Source: Promethearchaeota archaeon (lineage in GTDB: Archaea; Asgardarchaeota; Lokiarchaeia; Sigyniarchaeales; SOKP01). From it: DNA of 52,605 nt. The stretch is taken from positions 1 to 52,605 of the forward strand of contig JAEOTA010000008.1 in NCBI GenBank assembly GCA_016840085.1, written 5' to 3'. The notes below the pieces were generated by a model. That model saw only the letters and a program-made list of their open reading frames with translations. It had not been told where the DNA came from and searched no databases. Position numbers and translations under genes: made by a program. Shown in pieces: positions 25,963 through 34,564 of the stretch (the first letter of the stretch is position 1; each line of letters starts with the position of its first letter).

Positions 25963-27081
25963 ATGAACATTGAAGAAATAGAAGTATATAGAACATTACA
26001 GGAGCATCTTGATAAATTACCCATTGGTTTTCCTTCTACTAAATCTGGTGTTGACTTAAAACTTTTACAATATTTATTTACACCTGAAGAAGCGAAAGTA
26101 GCTACTAAGCTGAGTTTCACATACGAACCAATAATTGTGATATATAAGCGGATTAATGATCTTAATATTTCACTTGAAGATTTAGAAAAAATATTAGAGA
26201 ATAGTGTGAAAAAAGGGGCTATCCATTATAAAAAAAAAGGAGAGGAAAAACTTTATGCTAATGCGATGCTAATTATAGGCATTTTTGAGTATCAAGTGAA
26301 TAAGCTTACGATGGAATTTATGGATCTGATGAAACAATACGGACAGGAAGTGTTTGATGTTGAATTATTCCGTACCAAAATATCCCAGACTCGCGTTATT
26401 CCTGTGGAAAAAAGCATAACTCACGAGAATTCTGTATTGATTTATAATAATGGAAGAAATTTGATTGATAATGCAGAAGAGCCTATAGCTGTTGCAGAAT
26501 GTGTTTGTCGTCAAAAGCAAGATACTCGCAGAGAAAGAGACCCATGTAAACTTACAGACAGATATGAGACATGCATTGGATTTGGACCTATGGCACAGAT
26601 GTATATTGATCAAGGCTGGGCTCGTGAAATAACAAAAGAAGAAGCGTTAAAAATCTTGGATAAAAATGAAGAAACAGGGTTAGTACTGCAACCAGGTAAT
26701 GCTCAACGACCTAATTTCATATGTAGTTGTTGTGGATGTTGTTGTGGGATATTAAGAGACCTGAAAAAGATGAACAACCCAGCAAGACTCATAAAAACTA
26801 ATTATTATATCGAGATTGACTCTGAATTATGTAATGGTTGTGGAATATGTGTAGAACGCTGCCAAATGGATGCTTTAACTCTAGTTGATGATATCTCCAC
26901 TGTGAATCGAAAAAAGTGTTTAGGTTGTGGTCTTTGTGTTGTAACATGTTCTGCAGAAGCAATTAAATTAAAGAATAAGGAGAAAGAAATAACTCCACCT
27001 AAAACTACTGATGATTTAAATGCAATGATTTTGAATAAAAAAAAAGAATTAATTGAAAAATATAATAAATCAAGAGGTTAA
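25963..27081 (+). CDS. Ferredoxin-domain protein with winged-helix-like N-terminus
   Basis: The product of about 372 residues starts with a helical, winged-helix-like region (IEEIEVYRTLQEHLDK to YEPIIVIYKRINDLN). A cysteine-rich middle follows, with CVCRQKQDTRRERDPC and a CSCCGCCCG cluster. Two C-terminal 4Fe-4S ferredoxin motifs end it, CNGCGICVERC and CLGCGLCVVTC. The combination fits known archaeal and bacterial 4Fe-4S proteins with helix-turn-helix fronts, probably redox sensors or electron carriers. The start at 25963 is chosen because GGAG lies six bases before it; earlier in-frame ATGs exist from 25906. Confidence 0.85.
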   Translation: MNIEEIEVYRTLQEHLDKLPIGFPSTKSGVDLKLLQYLFTPEEAKVATKLSFTYEPIIVIYKRINDLNISLEDLEKILENSVKKGAIHYKKKGEEKLYANAMLIIGIFEYQVNKLTMEFMDLMKQYGQEVFDVELFRTKISQTRVIPVEKSITHENSVLIYNNGRNLIDNAEEPIAVAECVCRQKQDTRRERDPCKLTDRYETCIGFGPMAQMYIDQGWAREITKEEALKILDKNEETGLVLQPGNAQRPNFICSCCGCCCGILRDLKKMNNPARLIKTNYYIEIDSELCNGCGICVERCQMDALTLVDDISTVNRKKCLGCGLCVVTCSAEAIKLKNKEKEITPPKTTDDLNAMILNKKKELIEKYNKSRG

Positions 27082-27107
27082 ATTAAAGGGACTTAATAGG
27101 TATAAAA

Positions 27108-27638
27108 TTAGAGTACAGCAAGTAAGTTATCAATATCAAGCCATCCTTTTAAAGCATGGATAATAATACCTTGCTCACTAATGACAAACTGACCAGGCCC
27201 TTGTTTTTCCCATCCTTCATACTCACCATGTTTAAAACCATATTTTTGAGCATCTTTTAATTTAGCAGGAATTTGTTGAACTGCTTCATTTGTCATTACT
27301 CCCAAGCCATATTTAGCATATAGATCGTCTTTAGAGCTTGGAATAACAGGAAAATCAATTTTTTCCTTTTCAATATACTTTTTTGCTACAACTTCTCCTG
27401 ATTGGGTAATATATAATATTTTAGCACCTTTTCCCTGAATTTCAGATTTTCTTTTCATAAGGGTATTGAGATCTACTAGACAAATTGGGCAACCAAAATA
27501 TCTTGAAAAAATTAAAACAATTTTTTGTTTTCCTAATAATTCTGCCAAATCAATTTCTCCCGCATTGAAGGATTCTAATTTAAATAACAGGGCTTTATCT
27601 CCTTCCTTTATATCTTTTTTTTCCATAATTTCCCACAT
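27108..27638 (-). CDS. Peroxiredoxin-like (AhpC/TSA-type) protein
   Basis: The 176-residue protein has a thioredoxin fold: KIVLIFSRYFGCPICLVDLN contains the CxxC or peroxidatic-cysteine segment. The later KIDFPVIPSSKDDLYAKYGLG and GPGQFVISEQGIIIHA match the Prx-like2 branch of the AhpC/TSA family. Such enzymes reduce peroxides using thiols. The position fits a redox or oxidative-stress neighbourhood of iron-sulfur proteins. The in-frame ATG at 27626 is an alternative start. The gene ends 26 bases from the convergent ferredoxin gene. Confidence 0.85.
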   Translation of the reverse strand: MWEIMEKKDIKEGDKALLFKLESFNAGEIDLAELLGKQKIVLIFSRYFGCPICLVDLNTLMKRKSEIQGKGAKILYITQSGEVVAKKYIEKEKIDFPVIPSSKDDLYAKYGLGVMTNEAVQQIPAKLKDAQKYGFKHGEYEGWEKQGPGQFVISEQGIIIHALKGWLDIDNLLAVL

Positions 27639-27707
27639 TTCAAATATAATATTTTTTTAAATTTTTTTTTTCATAAAAAATTTATTGAAATTTTTTATTA
27701 ACTTACT

Positions 27708-28496
27708 TTATTCTTGTCTTTCTTCAACAGACATTACAACAAACCCAATCAAAATTGGAGTAAGTGAGAGTAAAAACAAAAAATACCAGATGAAATACAG
27801 GTAAATGACCTCTTGAAAGTGCCAAGGTGCCCATCCATGATAAGATACCATAAGAAGAAAAAATCCAACCCCTACTAATTTAGGTCCGGTTTCTTTAGCT
27901 TTGTACCCATAGTAAGCGAAAATATATGCCATAGTAAAGCAAATTGGAATCCAAATTGTATGAAGGAAAAGATACATAGTAACTTCAATTGGATTTTCAG
28001 AAGGAATAATGAATAAACCCAAAATCAGCCATAGAAAACCAAGAATAAGCGTTAAAAAGGTAGGAATTTTCTGTAACTTTTTATTTTCTGTTAGAATTAT
28101 TAAAATTCCATATAATATTCCTGCAGAAAAACAAGGCATTACCCATCTCCAAGCAAAAAAATGCAGTGGGGACAAATTCTCATTTGCAATGGGAAATCCT
28201 AAAGCTCTAAATATATGGGCTAAAAAAGTTATACTATACACAAAAAAAGAAATACTCCAAATAATTAAAGAAGGATTAATTCTATTTGTTCTGAACCACC
28301 TTATTAATAAATATCCTCCTATTGTCCATAATAATATTGTACTATTTAAACCAAGACCAAATAAAAAGAAACTTGATTCCAAGACAAGAATAGGTGCCCC
28401 ATGAGGTAGGTAAATTAACACATAAGTAGAAATGATAGAAATAAGTATAAGTCCTGCAATATAAAGTAAATGAGTTTTTTCCATAGGAATTACCAT
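27708..28496 (-). CDS. Multi-pass membrane protein
   Basis: The 262-residue protein has about seven hydrophobic segments (for example LLYIAGLILISIISTYVLI, FLTLILGFLWLILGLFI and YFIWYFLFLLSLTPILIGFVV) joined by short loops with few charges. No conserved functional motif or family is recognised. Two start codons, at 28496 and 28484, lie before the first helix. It is probably a polytopic inner membrane protein. It directly follows the interrupted gene at 28498-28969 on the same strand, which may have been its operon partner. Confidence 0.8.
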   Translation of the reverse strand: MVIPMEKTHLLYIAGLILISIISTYVLIYLPHGAPILVLESSFFLFGLGLNSTILLWTIGGYLLIRWFRTNRINPSLIIWSISFFVYSITFLAHIFRALGFPIANENLSPLHFFAWRWVMPCFSAGILYGILIILTENKKLQKIPTFLTLILGFLWLILGLFIIPSENPIEVTMYLFLHTIWIPICFTMAYIFAYYGYKAKETGPKLVGVGFFLLMVSYHGWAPWHFQEVIYLYFIWYFLFLLSLTPILIGFVVMSVEERQE

Positions 28497-28497
28497 T

Positions 28498-28969
28498 CAA
28501 ATTTTTTAAATTTCTTTACAATTTTCTCGTTCTCAATTTTACTTTTTAACTTGTCTTCTAAATGATTATAACAGTCTACTAGAATATTGTGTAATTCCTC
28601 TTTTTTTGAATCGATCTCAGGATCCTCCTCTTTTAAAAAACCCTTTGTATAAAAACTCTTTTATATATTTACTGTTGACACTATCTTATAGGAATAATCT
28701 TTCAATATATCGTAAAATAATTCACTTTTGTGATTTTTATCTGTTATTACTGAAAACATTACCATTTCTTTATTCCCACGAGCCCAACATGATGTAAGTT
28801 CGAAATATAAGTTTGTCAATTTTAGATCTTCTTCGATTAAAGACACTTCGAAAAATTGATCTGTCATATCCAAATCAAAAAATCCTAACATTTTTTTACT
28901 AATTTTTTCTAAAACTGGATTTGGATAAGAAAAGAAGATTTCTGGTCCCATTATTGAATTAAAATACAA
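28498..28969 (-). pseudogene. Hypothetical protein interrupted by an in-frame TAA
   Basis: The first part is a 102-residue frame (28969 to 28661) that reads MGPEIFFSYPNP early, FFEVSLIEEDLKLTNLYFEL, then SCWARGNKEMVMFSVI. From memory this resembles small alpha/beta proteins common in Asgard genomes, with a fold similar to GTPase-regulator domains; this is uncertain. After the TAA (28661-28663) the same frame stays open through KSFYTKGFLKEEDPEID. A lysine-rich helical stretch reaching the next gene's ATG can be read as coding. Its register depends on whether a run of T's near 28602-28608 has six or seven bases. So this looks like one gene broken by a nonsense change, and perhaps also by a frameshift. 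Two small genes would be the alternative. Confidence 0.55.
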
Positions 28970-29040
28970 TAAAGCTAATTGTATTATATTGATACGATTA
29001 ACTTTTATTATTTAATTTATTATTTATCTCGCTAATTATT

Positions 29041-29685
29041 TTAATAATTCTTCTCGATCCAATCTTCAAATTTAATTTTTCTAAGTTGTTCTGCCCATAA
29101 TACTTTTATATTAGGTTTGTCAGGAATTAATTTTTCACTTTTAAGAACCTCATACAATTTCTCAACAGATTTTTCAATCAATACTTCAAATATCACTCCC
29201 TTATCTTTAATCTCTCTAATTTTGTCCTGTATTTGATCCTTTAATTGTTGAATAATCTTAATCCAATTTTCTGTAAATTTCACAATATATTCTTCAAGTT
29301 TAACTGATTCTTCAATCGACAATATTGGAATGGTTAACTGATATTTATTATTACTTAATTTGATTAGATTATACCATTCCAAATTCATAAGATGATTTTG
29401 AACTGTCTCTTTTGTCCATTGGTAAGAAATCTTACAATCATATTCTTCTTTTGTAATTAATAAGGGTTTAGGTGAGAAATTAATCTTCTGATAGAGCTCT
29501 TGAAAGGTTTTTGGACCTTTAATAAGCTTAATTAGGATTTCCCGTCTTACTTTATTATCTAAAATCCATGGAATTTCAGGGTCATCCCAGGGTTTCGCAG
29601 TAGCAAAATCAAACCAAGGTTGTATTTCATCTACATTTATTTTTCCTACAAATCTATAATCATGATATTTAGTTATTTCCTTCAT
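29041..29685 (-). CDS. Winged-helix transcription regulator (ArsR-like)
   Basis: The 214-residue protein has an N-terminal winged helix-turn-helix: DNKVRREILIKLIKGPKTFQELYQKI, followed by TVQNHLMNLEWYNLIKLSN, the recognition helix and wing. A long C-terminal coiled-coil-like region follows (EEYIVKFTENWIKIIQQLKD to IREIKDKG). It starts about 30 bases after the SufB/D gene on the same strand. This suggests it belongs to the SUF operon, perhaps as its regulator. No cysteine cluster is seen, so it is not an Fe-S sensor of the SufR or IscR kind. Confidence 0.75.
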   Translation of the reverse strand: MKEITKYHDYRFVGKINVDEIQPWFDFATAKPWDDPEIPWILDNKVRREILIKLIKGPKTFQELYQKINFSPKPLLITKEEYDCKISYQWTKETVQNHLMNLEWYNLIKLSNNKYQLTIPILSIEESVKLEEYIVKFTENWIKIIQQLKDQIQDKIREIKDKGVIFEVLIEKSVEKLYEVLKSEKLIPDKPNIKVLWAEQLRKIKFEDWIEKNY

Positions 29686-29715
29686 TTTCTTTTCCCCTTT
29701 TCAATCGATTTTTAT

Positions 29716-30690
29716 TTACTTTATTAATTGTTCTTCTTGAAGCATTGCTTCAATGAGAATTTGAGTAGCTTCTTCTTCAGTTAAACCTTTAGCTTGGAGT
29801 TCGTCAAGCCATTTTTGTGGAAATCTTCCTAAAGATGCTTCATGTGACACACTTGATGTAGGATCAATTGCCCTAATAAAAGGGCGTGCTCTACATATGG
29901 AACCTTTTCCTAGTACAATTTCACTGCATTCTACATGTCCATTACATCGTGGAGCATTTCCTTCAGTAACTCCATACATTAAAACTTCACCACCATCTTT
30001 TGCTGCTGCTTTCATTTTAATTACGCTCCTCGCATTTTCTCCCTCAAGAAAAACAGAATCGCGAATTCTAATAGAATCTTTCTTGCATTTTCCAAACGCT
30101 CTAATATTAGATTTAATCACACTATTTTTCATTGCATAAATATCAATCATGATTTTTACTTGTCCAGGTGTTCCTCTTGTAAGATTAAAATTATTTTCAA
30201 AAACACTATTCTCACCAACATACATATAGCCAACTGGTGCAACCAAGGCTCCTGAATTTTCACCATGATAATGAGTCTCACTGTAAGTAAAATTACAATT
30301 CTTTCCAATATAAAAATGCCCAAACATTTTATGAATAAGTCCATTTGCTTTTGGAAAGCTACAATGTGCTTGCACAGTCACATCTGTATTATCTTCAGCA
30401 ATAATTCTTGGAAAAATTTCTTGAACTCCAGTTTCTTTATTTACGCCAAAACACAAATGAACTGGTTCTTCAATTTTAGTTCCTTCTTTTATTATAATAT
30501 CTGCTACTATTCCATTTTCAATCTCTCTTCCTTTTAATATAACACCATCTACTTGCTCCATTCCACTAATCTTATTAAAATTTAAAAGAAGTTTAGCACC
30601 TTTCCCGTGACCAGGCATGAAATCTCTAATATCAATGTTATAGTCTTCAAGACTTTCTAATATTTCCTCTGGATATTCAATCTTACTCAT
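29716..30690 (-). CDS. sufB: SufB/SufD-family Fe-S scaffold protein
   Basis: The 324-residue protein has the SufBD beta-helix core (for example GTKIEEPVHLCFGVNK, then VTVQAHCSFPKANGLIHKMFGHF and GNAPRCNGHVECSEIVLGKGS). It also has the C-terminal SVSHEASLGRF, a family signature. SufB/D with the ATPase SufC builds Fe-S clusters. Archaea often encode only one such scaffold and SufC, without SufS, U or E. The ATG overlaps the sufC stop (ATGA) and a strong Shine-Dalgarno GAGGAGG lies inside the end of sufC. Whether it acts as B or D is unknown; the symbol is tentative. Confidence 0.88.
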   Translation of the reverse strand: MSKIEYPEEILESLEDYNIDIRDFMPGHGKGAKLLLNFNKISGMEQVDGVILKGREIENGIVADIIIKEGTKIEEPVHLCFGVNKETGVQEIFPRIIAEDNTDVTVQAHCSFPKANGLIHKMFGHFYIGKNCNFTYSETHYHGENSGALVAPVGYMYVGENSVFENNFNLTRGTPGQVKIMIDIYAMKNSVIKSNIRAFGKCKKDSIRIRDSVFLEGENARSVIKMKAAAKDGGEVLMYGVTEGNAPRCNGHVECSEIVLGKGSICRARPFIRAIDPTSSVSHEASLGRFPQKWLDELQAKGLTEEEATQILIEAMLQEEQLIK

Positions 30691-31484
30691 GAATTGTTCT
30701 CCTCCTCAAAAATTCTGTTGATATAATCTTCATCAAAGCAAAATCCTTCCTGTTGGAACAGTTTTCGGTGACAAAACTCTTTTAATCCTGCCTTAGCACA
30801 ATATCTTAACATGACATTCGGGAATACATCTGTTAATAAAGAATCACCTCTCCATATAAGAGTCCCGTAATCTGCTATCATTCCAATATCTTCTCTATGA
30901 GTAATCAGTAAAATTGTCATATTCAATTTTTTAATTTTTTCAAATATATTCATAAAATCCTCAATTACAATAAAATCTAAACCAGAATCTGGTTCATCTA
31001 AGAGTATTAATCTAGGTCTCATAGCAATTGTTGCGGCTAATTCTACTCTTTTTCTCTCACCTCCACTCAACGACTCATCTATAGTTCGATTTAAATATCT
31101 TTCTGGTTCCAGATTTACAATTTTAAGAGCTTCAATAACTTTATCCTTGAGTTTTGCTTTATCCTTAATACCAAGAGAGACATATTTATACACAGACAAG
31201 CCCTCAATTCTTGCTGGTTCTTGCCAGGCCAATGTAATTCCCAACTTCGCTCTTTCTGTGATACTCATTTCAGTAATATCAATCCCCTCAAAATAAATCT
31301 TGCCTCCAGAGGGTTTATAATTATCTAAACCCATTATAGTATATGCCAGTGTTGATTTTCCGCTTCCATTAGGTCCTATAATTGCGTGTATTGAACCCTC
31401 CTTGACACCAAATGATACATTATTCACAATTACACATTTTTGGTCCATTGTTGGAATGGTAAGATCTTTAACTTCTAAAATCAA
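30687..31484 (-). CDS. sufC: SufC, Fe-S assembly ATPase
   Basis: The 265-residue ATPase has Walker A GPNGSGKST (37-45), signature LSGGERKRVELAA, Walker B LILLDEPDSGLD and the switch His in LLITHREDIG. This SufC-type ABC protein drives conformational change in the SufB/D scaffold for cluster assembly in the cytoplasm. It is first in the operon with the scaffold (four-base overlap) and then probably the winged-helix gene. At the C-terminus CAKAGLKEFCHRKLF adds cysteines not needed for ATP hydrolysis. The assignment is firm because of the adjacent SufB/D. Confidence 0.92.
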   Translation of the reverse strand: MILEVKDLTIPTMDQKCVIVNNVSFGVKEGSIHAIIGPNGSGKSTLAYTIMGLDNYKPSGGKIYFEGIDITEMSITERAKLGITLAWQEPARIEGLSVYKYVSLGIKDKAKLKDKVIEALKIVNLEPERYLNRTIDESLSGGERKRVELAATIAMRPRLILLDEPDSGLDFIVIEDFMNIFEKIKKLNMTILLITHREDIGMIADYGTLIWRGDSLLTDVFPNVMLRYCAKAGLKEFCHRKLFQQEGFCFDEDYINRIFEEENNS

Positions 31485-31707
31485 TTATATCACTAAACTT
31501 ATTTTCTTATAAATAGAAAACTCAACATAGGTATTAAAACATTTTTTTATTAAGACATAAATTATCTCTAAATTCAAATTATTAGGGAATAAATGATATT
31601 AACTCTATACATGAATTATAGTGAATAACTTAAAAAAGACATTTCATATTATATATCTTAAATACCAATTATACATAATTAAAATAATACTCAAAAAAGT
31701 GAGAATA

Positions 31708-32502
31708 ATGGTAAAGAAGGAGTATATCTGTGAGAAAGGTAAAAAGAGTTCTGTTGTAATAGAGGATCTTTCTGTTGAAATTAAAGAAGGGGCAACGCTC
31801 ATATTAGGTTTTGCGGGCATTGGACTTATTGGACCAATTGTGGCTAATACTTTGATAGAACAATTATCAGATGTAAAAGAGATAGGGTTTGTTACAAGTG
31901 AGTATCTCCCACCAATAAGCGTTTTCTATGCTGGTGTTTTAAAGCATCCTTTTAGATTACTTTATTCCTATCAACATAACTTAATTATCGGTGTGTGCGA
32001 AGTTCCGTTCCAAATTACATCTGCCTACAATGATCTTTCTAAAACTATATGTAATTGGGCTTTATCCCAAGATGTGAAAGCAAATGAGTTAGTTATTTTT
32101 CAAGGGATACCCCAGAGAGGTATTGTTGACGAATATCCTGTGTATTATGCAGCTGAGGAAGTTATGATAGATCATCTTGAAACGTTTGGAATTAATAAAG
32201 TTGAGAAAGGAATCATAGTAGGACCGGAAGCAACCATATTGAACGAAGCTTTGACTAACAGATTGAATGCTTATGCTTTATTTACACCTGTATTAGAACT
32301 TCCTACTCCTGAAGGCGCTGCCAGTATTTTAGAAGTATTAAATAAGATATATGAATTAAAGATCGATACAACCTCACTTATAGAACAAGGAAAAGATATT
32401 AAAGCGAAAATGCTGGAATTAGCACAGAAAGCTCAAGAATATCAAAAACAACAAGCACTCCCTGGCGCAACTGGCAAAGAATATACAGGTTACTTTCAGT
32501 AA
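31708..32502 (+). CDS. PAC2-family protein (proteasome assembly chaperone type)
   Basis: The product of about 264 residues has the PAC2 pattern: ATLILGFAGIGLIGPIVANTL, SEYLPPISVFYAGVLKHPFRL, then IIGVCEVPF and NELVIFQGIPQRG, with IIVGPEATILNEALTNR late. PAC2 proteins are found in nearly all archaea and are related to eukaryotic chaperones that help assemble proteasome alpha rings. The in-frame ATG at 31708 was chosen because the preceding 29 residues from 31621 are hydrophobic and not conserved. It stands alone on the plus strand, divergent from sufC. Confidence 0.88.
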   Translation: MVKKEYICEKGKKSSVVIEDLSVEIKEGATLILGFAGIGLIGPIVANTLIEQLSDVKEIGFVTSEYLPPISVFYAGVLKHPFRLLYSYQHNLIIGVCEVPFQITSAYNDLSKTICNWALSQDVKANELVIFQGIPQRGIVDEYPVYYAAEEVMIDHLETFGINKVEKGIIVGPEATILNEALTNRLNAYALFTPVLELPTPEGAASILEVLNKIYELKIDTTSLIEQGKDIKAKMLELAQKAQEYQKQQALPGATGKEYTGYFQ

Positions 32503-32659
32503 TTAAAAAAAAAATTTAATTTTCATTTTTTTAACACACTTCTTAAAATGATAGTATTTTTTAAATTCTTTCTTTATGAGACAGACCAAGTATTATTTAT
32601 ATATTCCAATAATAAAATGAAAGAACAAGATTAAAGAATCAAGAAATATAAGTACTATT

Positions 32660-33178
32660 ATGATATATAACAAGCAACATGCTGCCGTATGTGGTCTTTT
32701 TTGTCCAGCTTGCACCATATTCATTGCTACACAGGAAGATCCAGAACGTCTTAAATTTCTTGCTAACCAATTTGAGATAGATCTTGAAGAAATGAAGTGC
32801 AATGGATGTAGATCAGATAAACGTATTCCTTATTGTGATACTTGTAAACTTTATCCGTGTGCTCAAGAAAAAGGAATAGATTTCTGTGGTGAATGCGATG
32901 AATATCCGTGCGATGAATTAAAAGAATTCCAAACTGCTGGAGCTCATCGGTTCGAGTTATGGGAAGCACAAGAACATTTAATAAAGGAAGGATACGAGAA
33001 ATGGATGGAAGAAATGACAAATTATTATTCCTGTCCTAAATGTGGAACAATTAATTCTGCTTATGACTTTAAATGCAGATCATGTGAAAATACACCAAGT
33101 AATCAATACACTAAAAAACATGGTAAAAGGATAATAGAATTCTTGCGAAAGCAACAAACTCGATTAAAAAAGGATTAA
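32660..33178 (+). CDS. DUF3795 protein with C-terminal zinc ribbon
   Basis: The 172-residue, cysteine-rich protein has the DUF3795 core: VCGLFCPACTIF, then CNGCRS, YCDTCKLYPCA, CGECDEYPCDEL. A zinc ribbon ends it, YSCPKCGTINSAYDFKCRSC. DUF3795 proteins are widespread in anaerobes, but their function is unknown; the cysteines are probably metal ligands. The gene is close to ferredoxin and SUF genes, so a role in metal or redox biology is a reasonable guess. An ATG at 32660 is the start. Confidence 0.85.
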   Translation: MIYNKQHAAVCGLFCPACTIFIATQEDPERLKFLANQFEIDLEEMKCNGCRSDKRIPYCDTCKLYPCAQEKGIDFCGECDEYPCDELKEFQTAGAHRFELWEAQEHLIKEGYEKWMEEMTNYYSCPKCGTINSAYDFKCRSCENTPSNQYTKKHGKRIIEFLRKQQTRLKKD

Positions 33179-33308
33179 AACTTTTTTTTAGAAAGAAAGA
33201 AATTGTTTTAATTGATATTTTATAAAAATGAAGTTTAAAACATCCTTATTTTTATACAAATTTGAGTATAATCTTTTTTTTTTATTAGATTTGAACATGT
33301 GGTAAAAT

Positions 33309-33761
33309 TTGGGGAAATTTAAAGAGAAATTTGTTCCAGTTCAGATAAATCAGGAATTGTGCTTAAGATGTGAACGATGTTTACGCGCTTGTAAGGCTAA
33401 GGCTATATATTTTGAGCATGGGGTTAGACTGGTTGATTATAACAAATGTAGAGGATGTTTAAACTGTGTTCAAGTCTGTCCTCGAAATGCAATTGAGGTT
33501 ACATCTGGTTTAAGGGTAGATCAAGTAGTAAGTATAAAAATTGATCATGAAATATGTTCTATGTGTAAAGAATGCTTAGATGACAATGGTAAATTCTGTC
33601 CTAAAAATCTTTTTTATAAAGGTAAAGTAAAGAATAAAGAAAATGAAGAAATTGAGGGTATTAGATTTAAATTCAGAGAGATAGCTAAATGTCAAGGATG
33701 CTTAAAATGTGTTGATCTTTGTCCTGAAAATGCGATTAAACCAGTTAAATACAAGGCTTAA
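33309..33761 (+). CDS. Polyferredoxin, [4Fe-4S]
   Basis: The 150-residue protein has clear 4Fe-4S motifs: CLRCERCLRAC and CRGCLNCVQVC make one two-cluster ferredoxin half. ICSMCKECLDDNGKFC (spaced differently) and CQGCLKCVDLC form the second. It should carry electrons in the cytoplasm. The second half has a slightly unusual third motif with a longer gap before the last Cys. The start is a TTG at 33309, which is the earliest possible because a stop lies just upstream. Its stop overlaps the convergent roadblock-like gene by four bases. Confidence 0.87.
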   Translation: MGKFKEKFVPVQINQELCLRCERCLRACKAKAIYFEHGVRLVDYNKCRGCLNCVQVCPRNAIEVTSGLRVDQVVSIKIDHEICSMCKECLDDNGKFCPKNLFYKGKVKNKENEEIEGIRFKFREIAKCQGCLKCVDLCPENAIKPVKYKA

Positions 33762-34414
33762 CCTTCTAATTCTTTAATTTTCTTTATTAGATCATTTAAA
33801 TATAGATTTCCCATTCCTAATTTAACGATTTCGGAAAAAAATAATACTATAGCAAATCTCATATCCTTTATGTCAATATAATACGAGCAAATTTTATGAT
33901 TATTTTCTAATTCGAGATACATTTTTCTTAGATTACTAAGTTTTTTCTCACTTCTTACTTCAAATTCTTTAATGATCGAAAATAATGTATTACTTGGCAG
34001 TGAAGAATATAAAACGTGTCCATTGACATTAAATAATCCAGTTCCTAAAATTTCTTTATTATCTACATAACTTCTTAGAAGCCTAATAATCTTTTGGAAC
34101 AATGGTTGTGTTGTTAGATCAGCTGTTTGGATTTGTTGTTCTACATCACCACCTCCTTCATAAAATTCCATTTTAGCAAATTCGAAGTCAACTTTTTGAT
34201 ATCCACGAACTTTGAAATTTTTATCTACAAAAGACTGAAAAGAATGCTCACATACAGTTCCAGATGGAATTGAGATAGTGGTCAATTGTTTACTTTGGTT
34301 TATAATTTTAGTAGGTATCTTTAGCTCTTTTCTTGCTTTACATGTAGGGCAGACTACGGTAATTTCTTCATATAATTCCTTAGCTCCAATATCGTCTGAC
34401 TCAATCATATACAT
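33758..34414 (-). CDS. Zinc-binding and roadblock-like Asgard protein
   Basis: The 218-residue protein has an N-terminal CPTCKARKELKIPTK with a later C-E-H motif (GTVCEHSFQSFVDKNF) that could hold zinc. The segment after it (KVRGYQKVDFEF) is one I recall from many Asgard proteins, uncertainly. The C-terminal 110 residues (ILGTGLFNVNGHVLYSSL, SIIKEFEVRSEKK, then FAIVLFFSEIVKLGM) look like a roadblock/LC7 domain. Such domains dimerise and regulate small GTPases. It may thus pair with a GTPase such as the one at 18328. The gene ends in overlap with polyferredoxin. Confidence 0.6.
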   Translation of the reverse strand: MYMIESDDIGAKELYEEITVVCPTCKARKELKIPTKIINQSKQLTTISIPSGTVCEHSFQSFVDKNFKVRGYQKVDFEFAKMEFYEGGGDVEQQIQTADLTTQPLFQKIIRLLRSYVDNKEILGTGLFNVNGHVLYSSLPSNTLFSIIKEFEVRSEKKLSNLRKMYLELENNHKICSYYIDIKDMRFAIVLFFSEIVKLGMGNLYLNDLIKKIKELEG

Positions 34415-34564
34415 CTTCTATCTTCTTTTTATCGTAATTCTATCTCTATAGAATATTAATTTGATTCTATAAATTTATCTTCTTACTTACTTATTGATAA
34501 CACTTTTATAAAATTTTTTCTAATCCTTTATGAAAAGAGATTTCAAGTGATTATCATTTTTTAT

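Noticed and set aside
28661..28663. In-frame TAA read as a recoded amino acid
   Set aside because: Pyrrolysine uses TAG, and TAA readthrough is not known for archaea. No recoding signal or Pyl genes are visible. A nonsense mutation is simpler.
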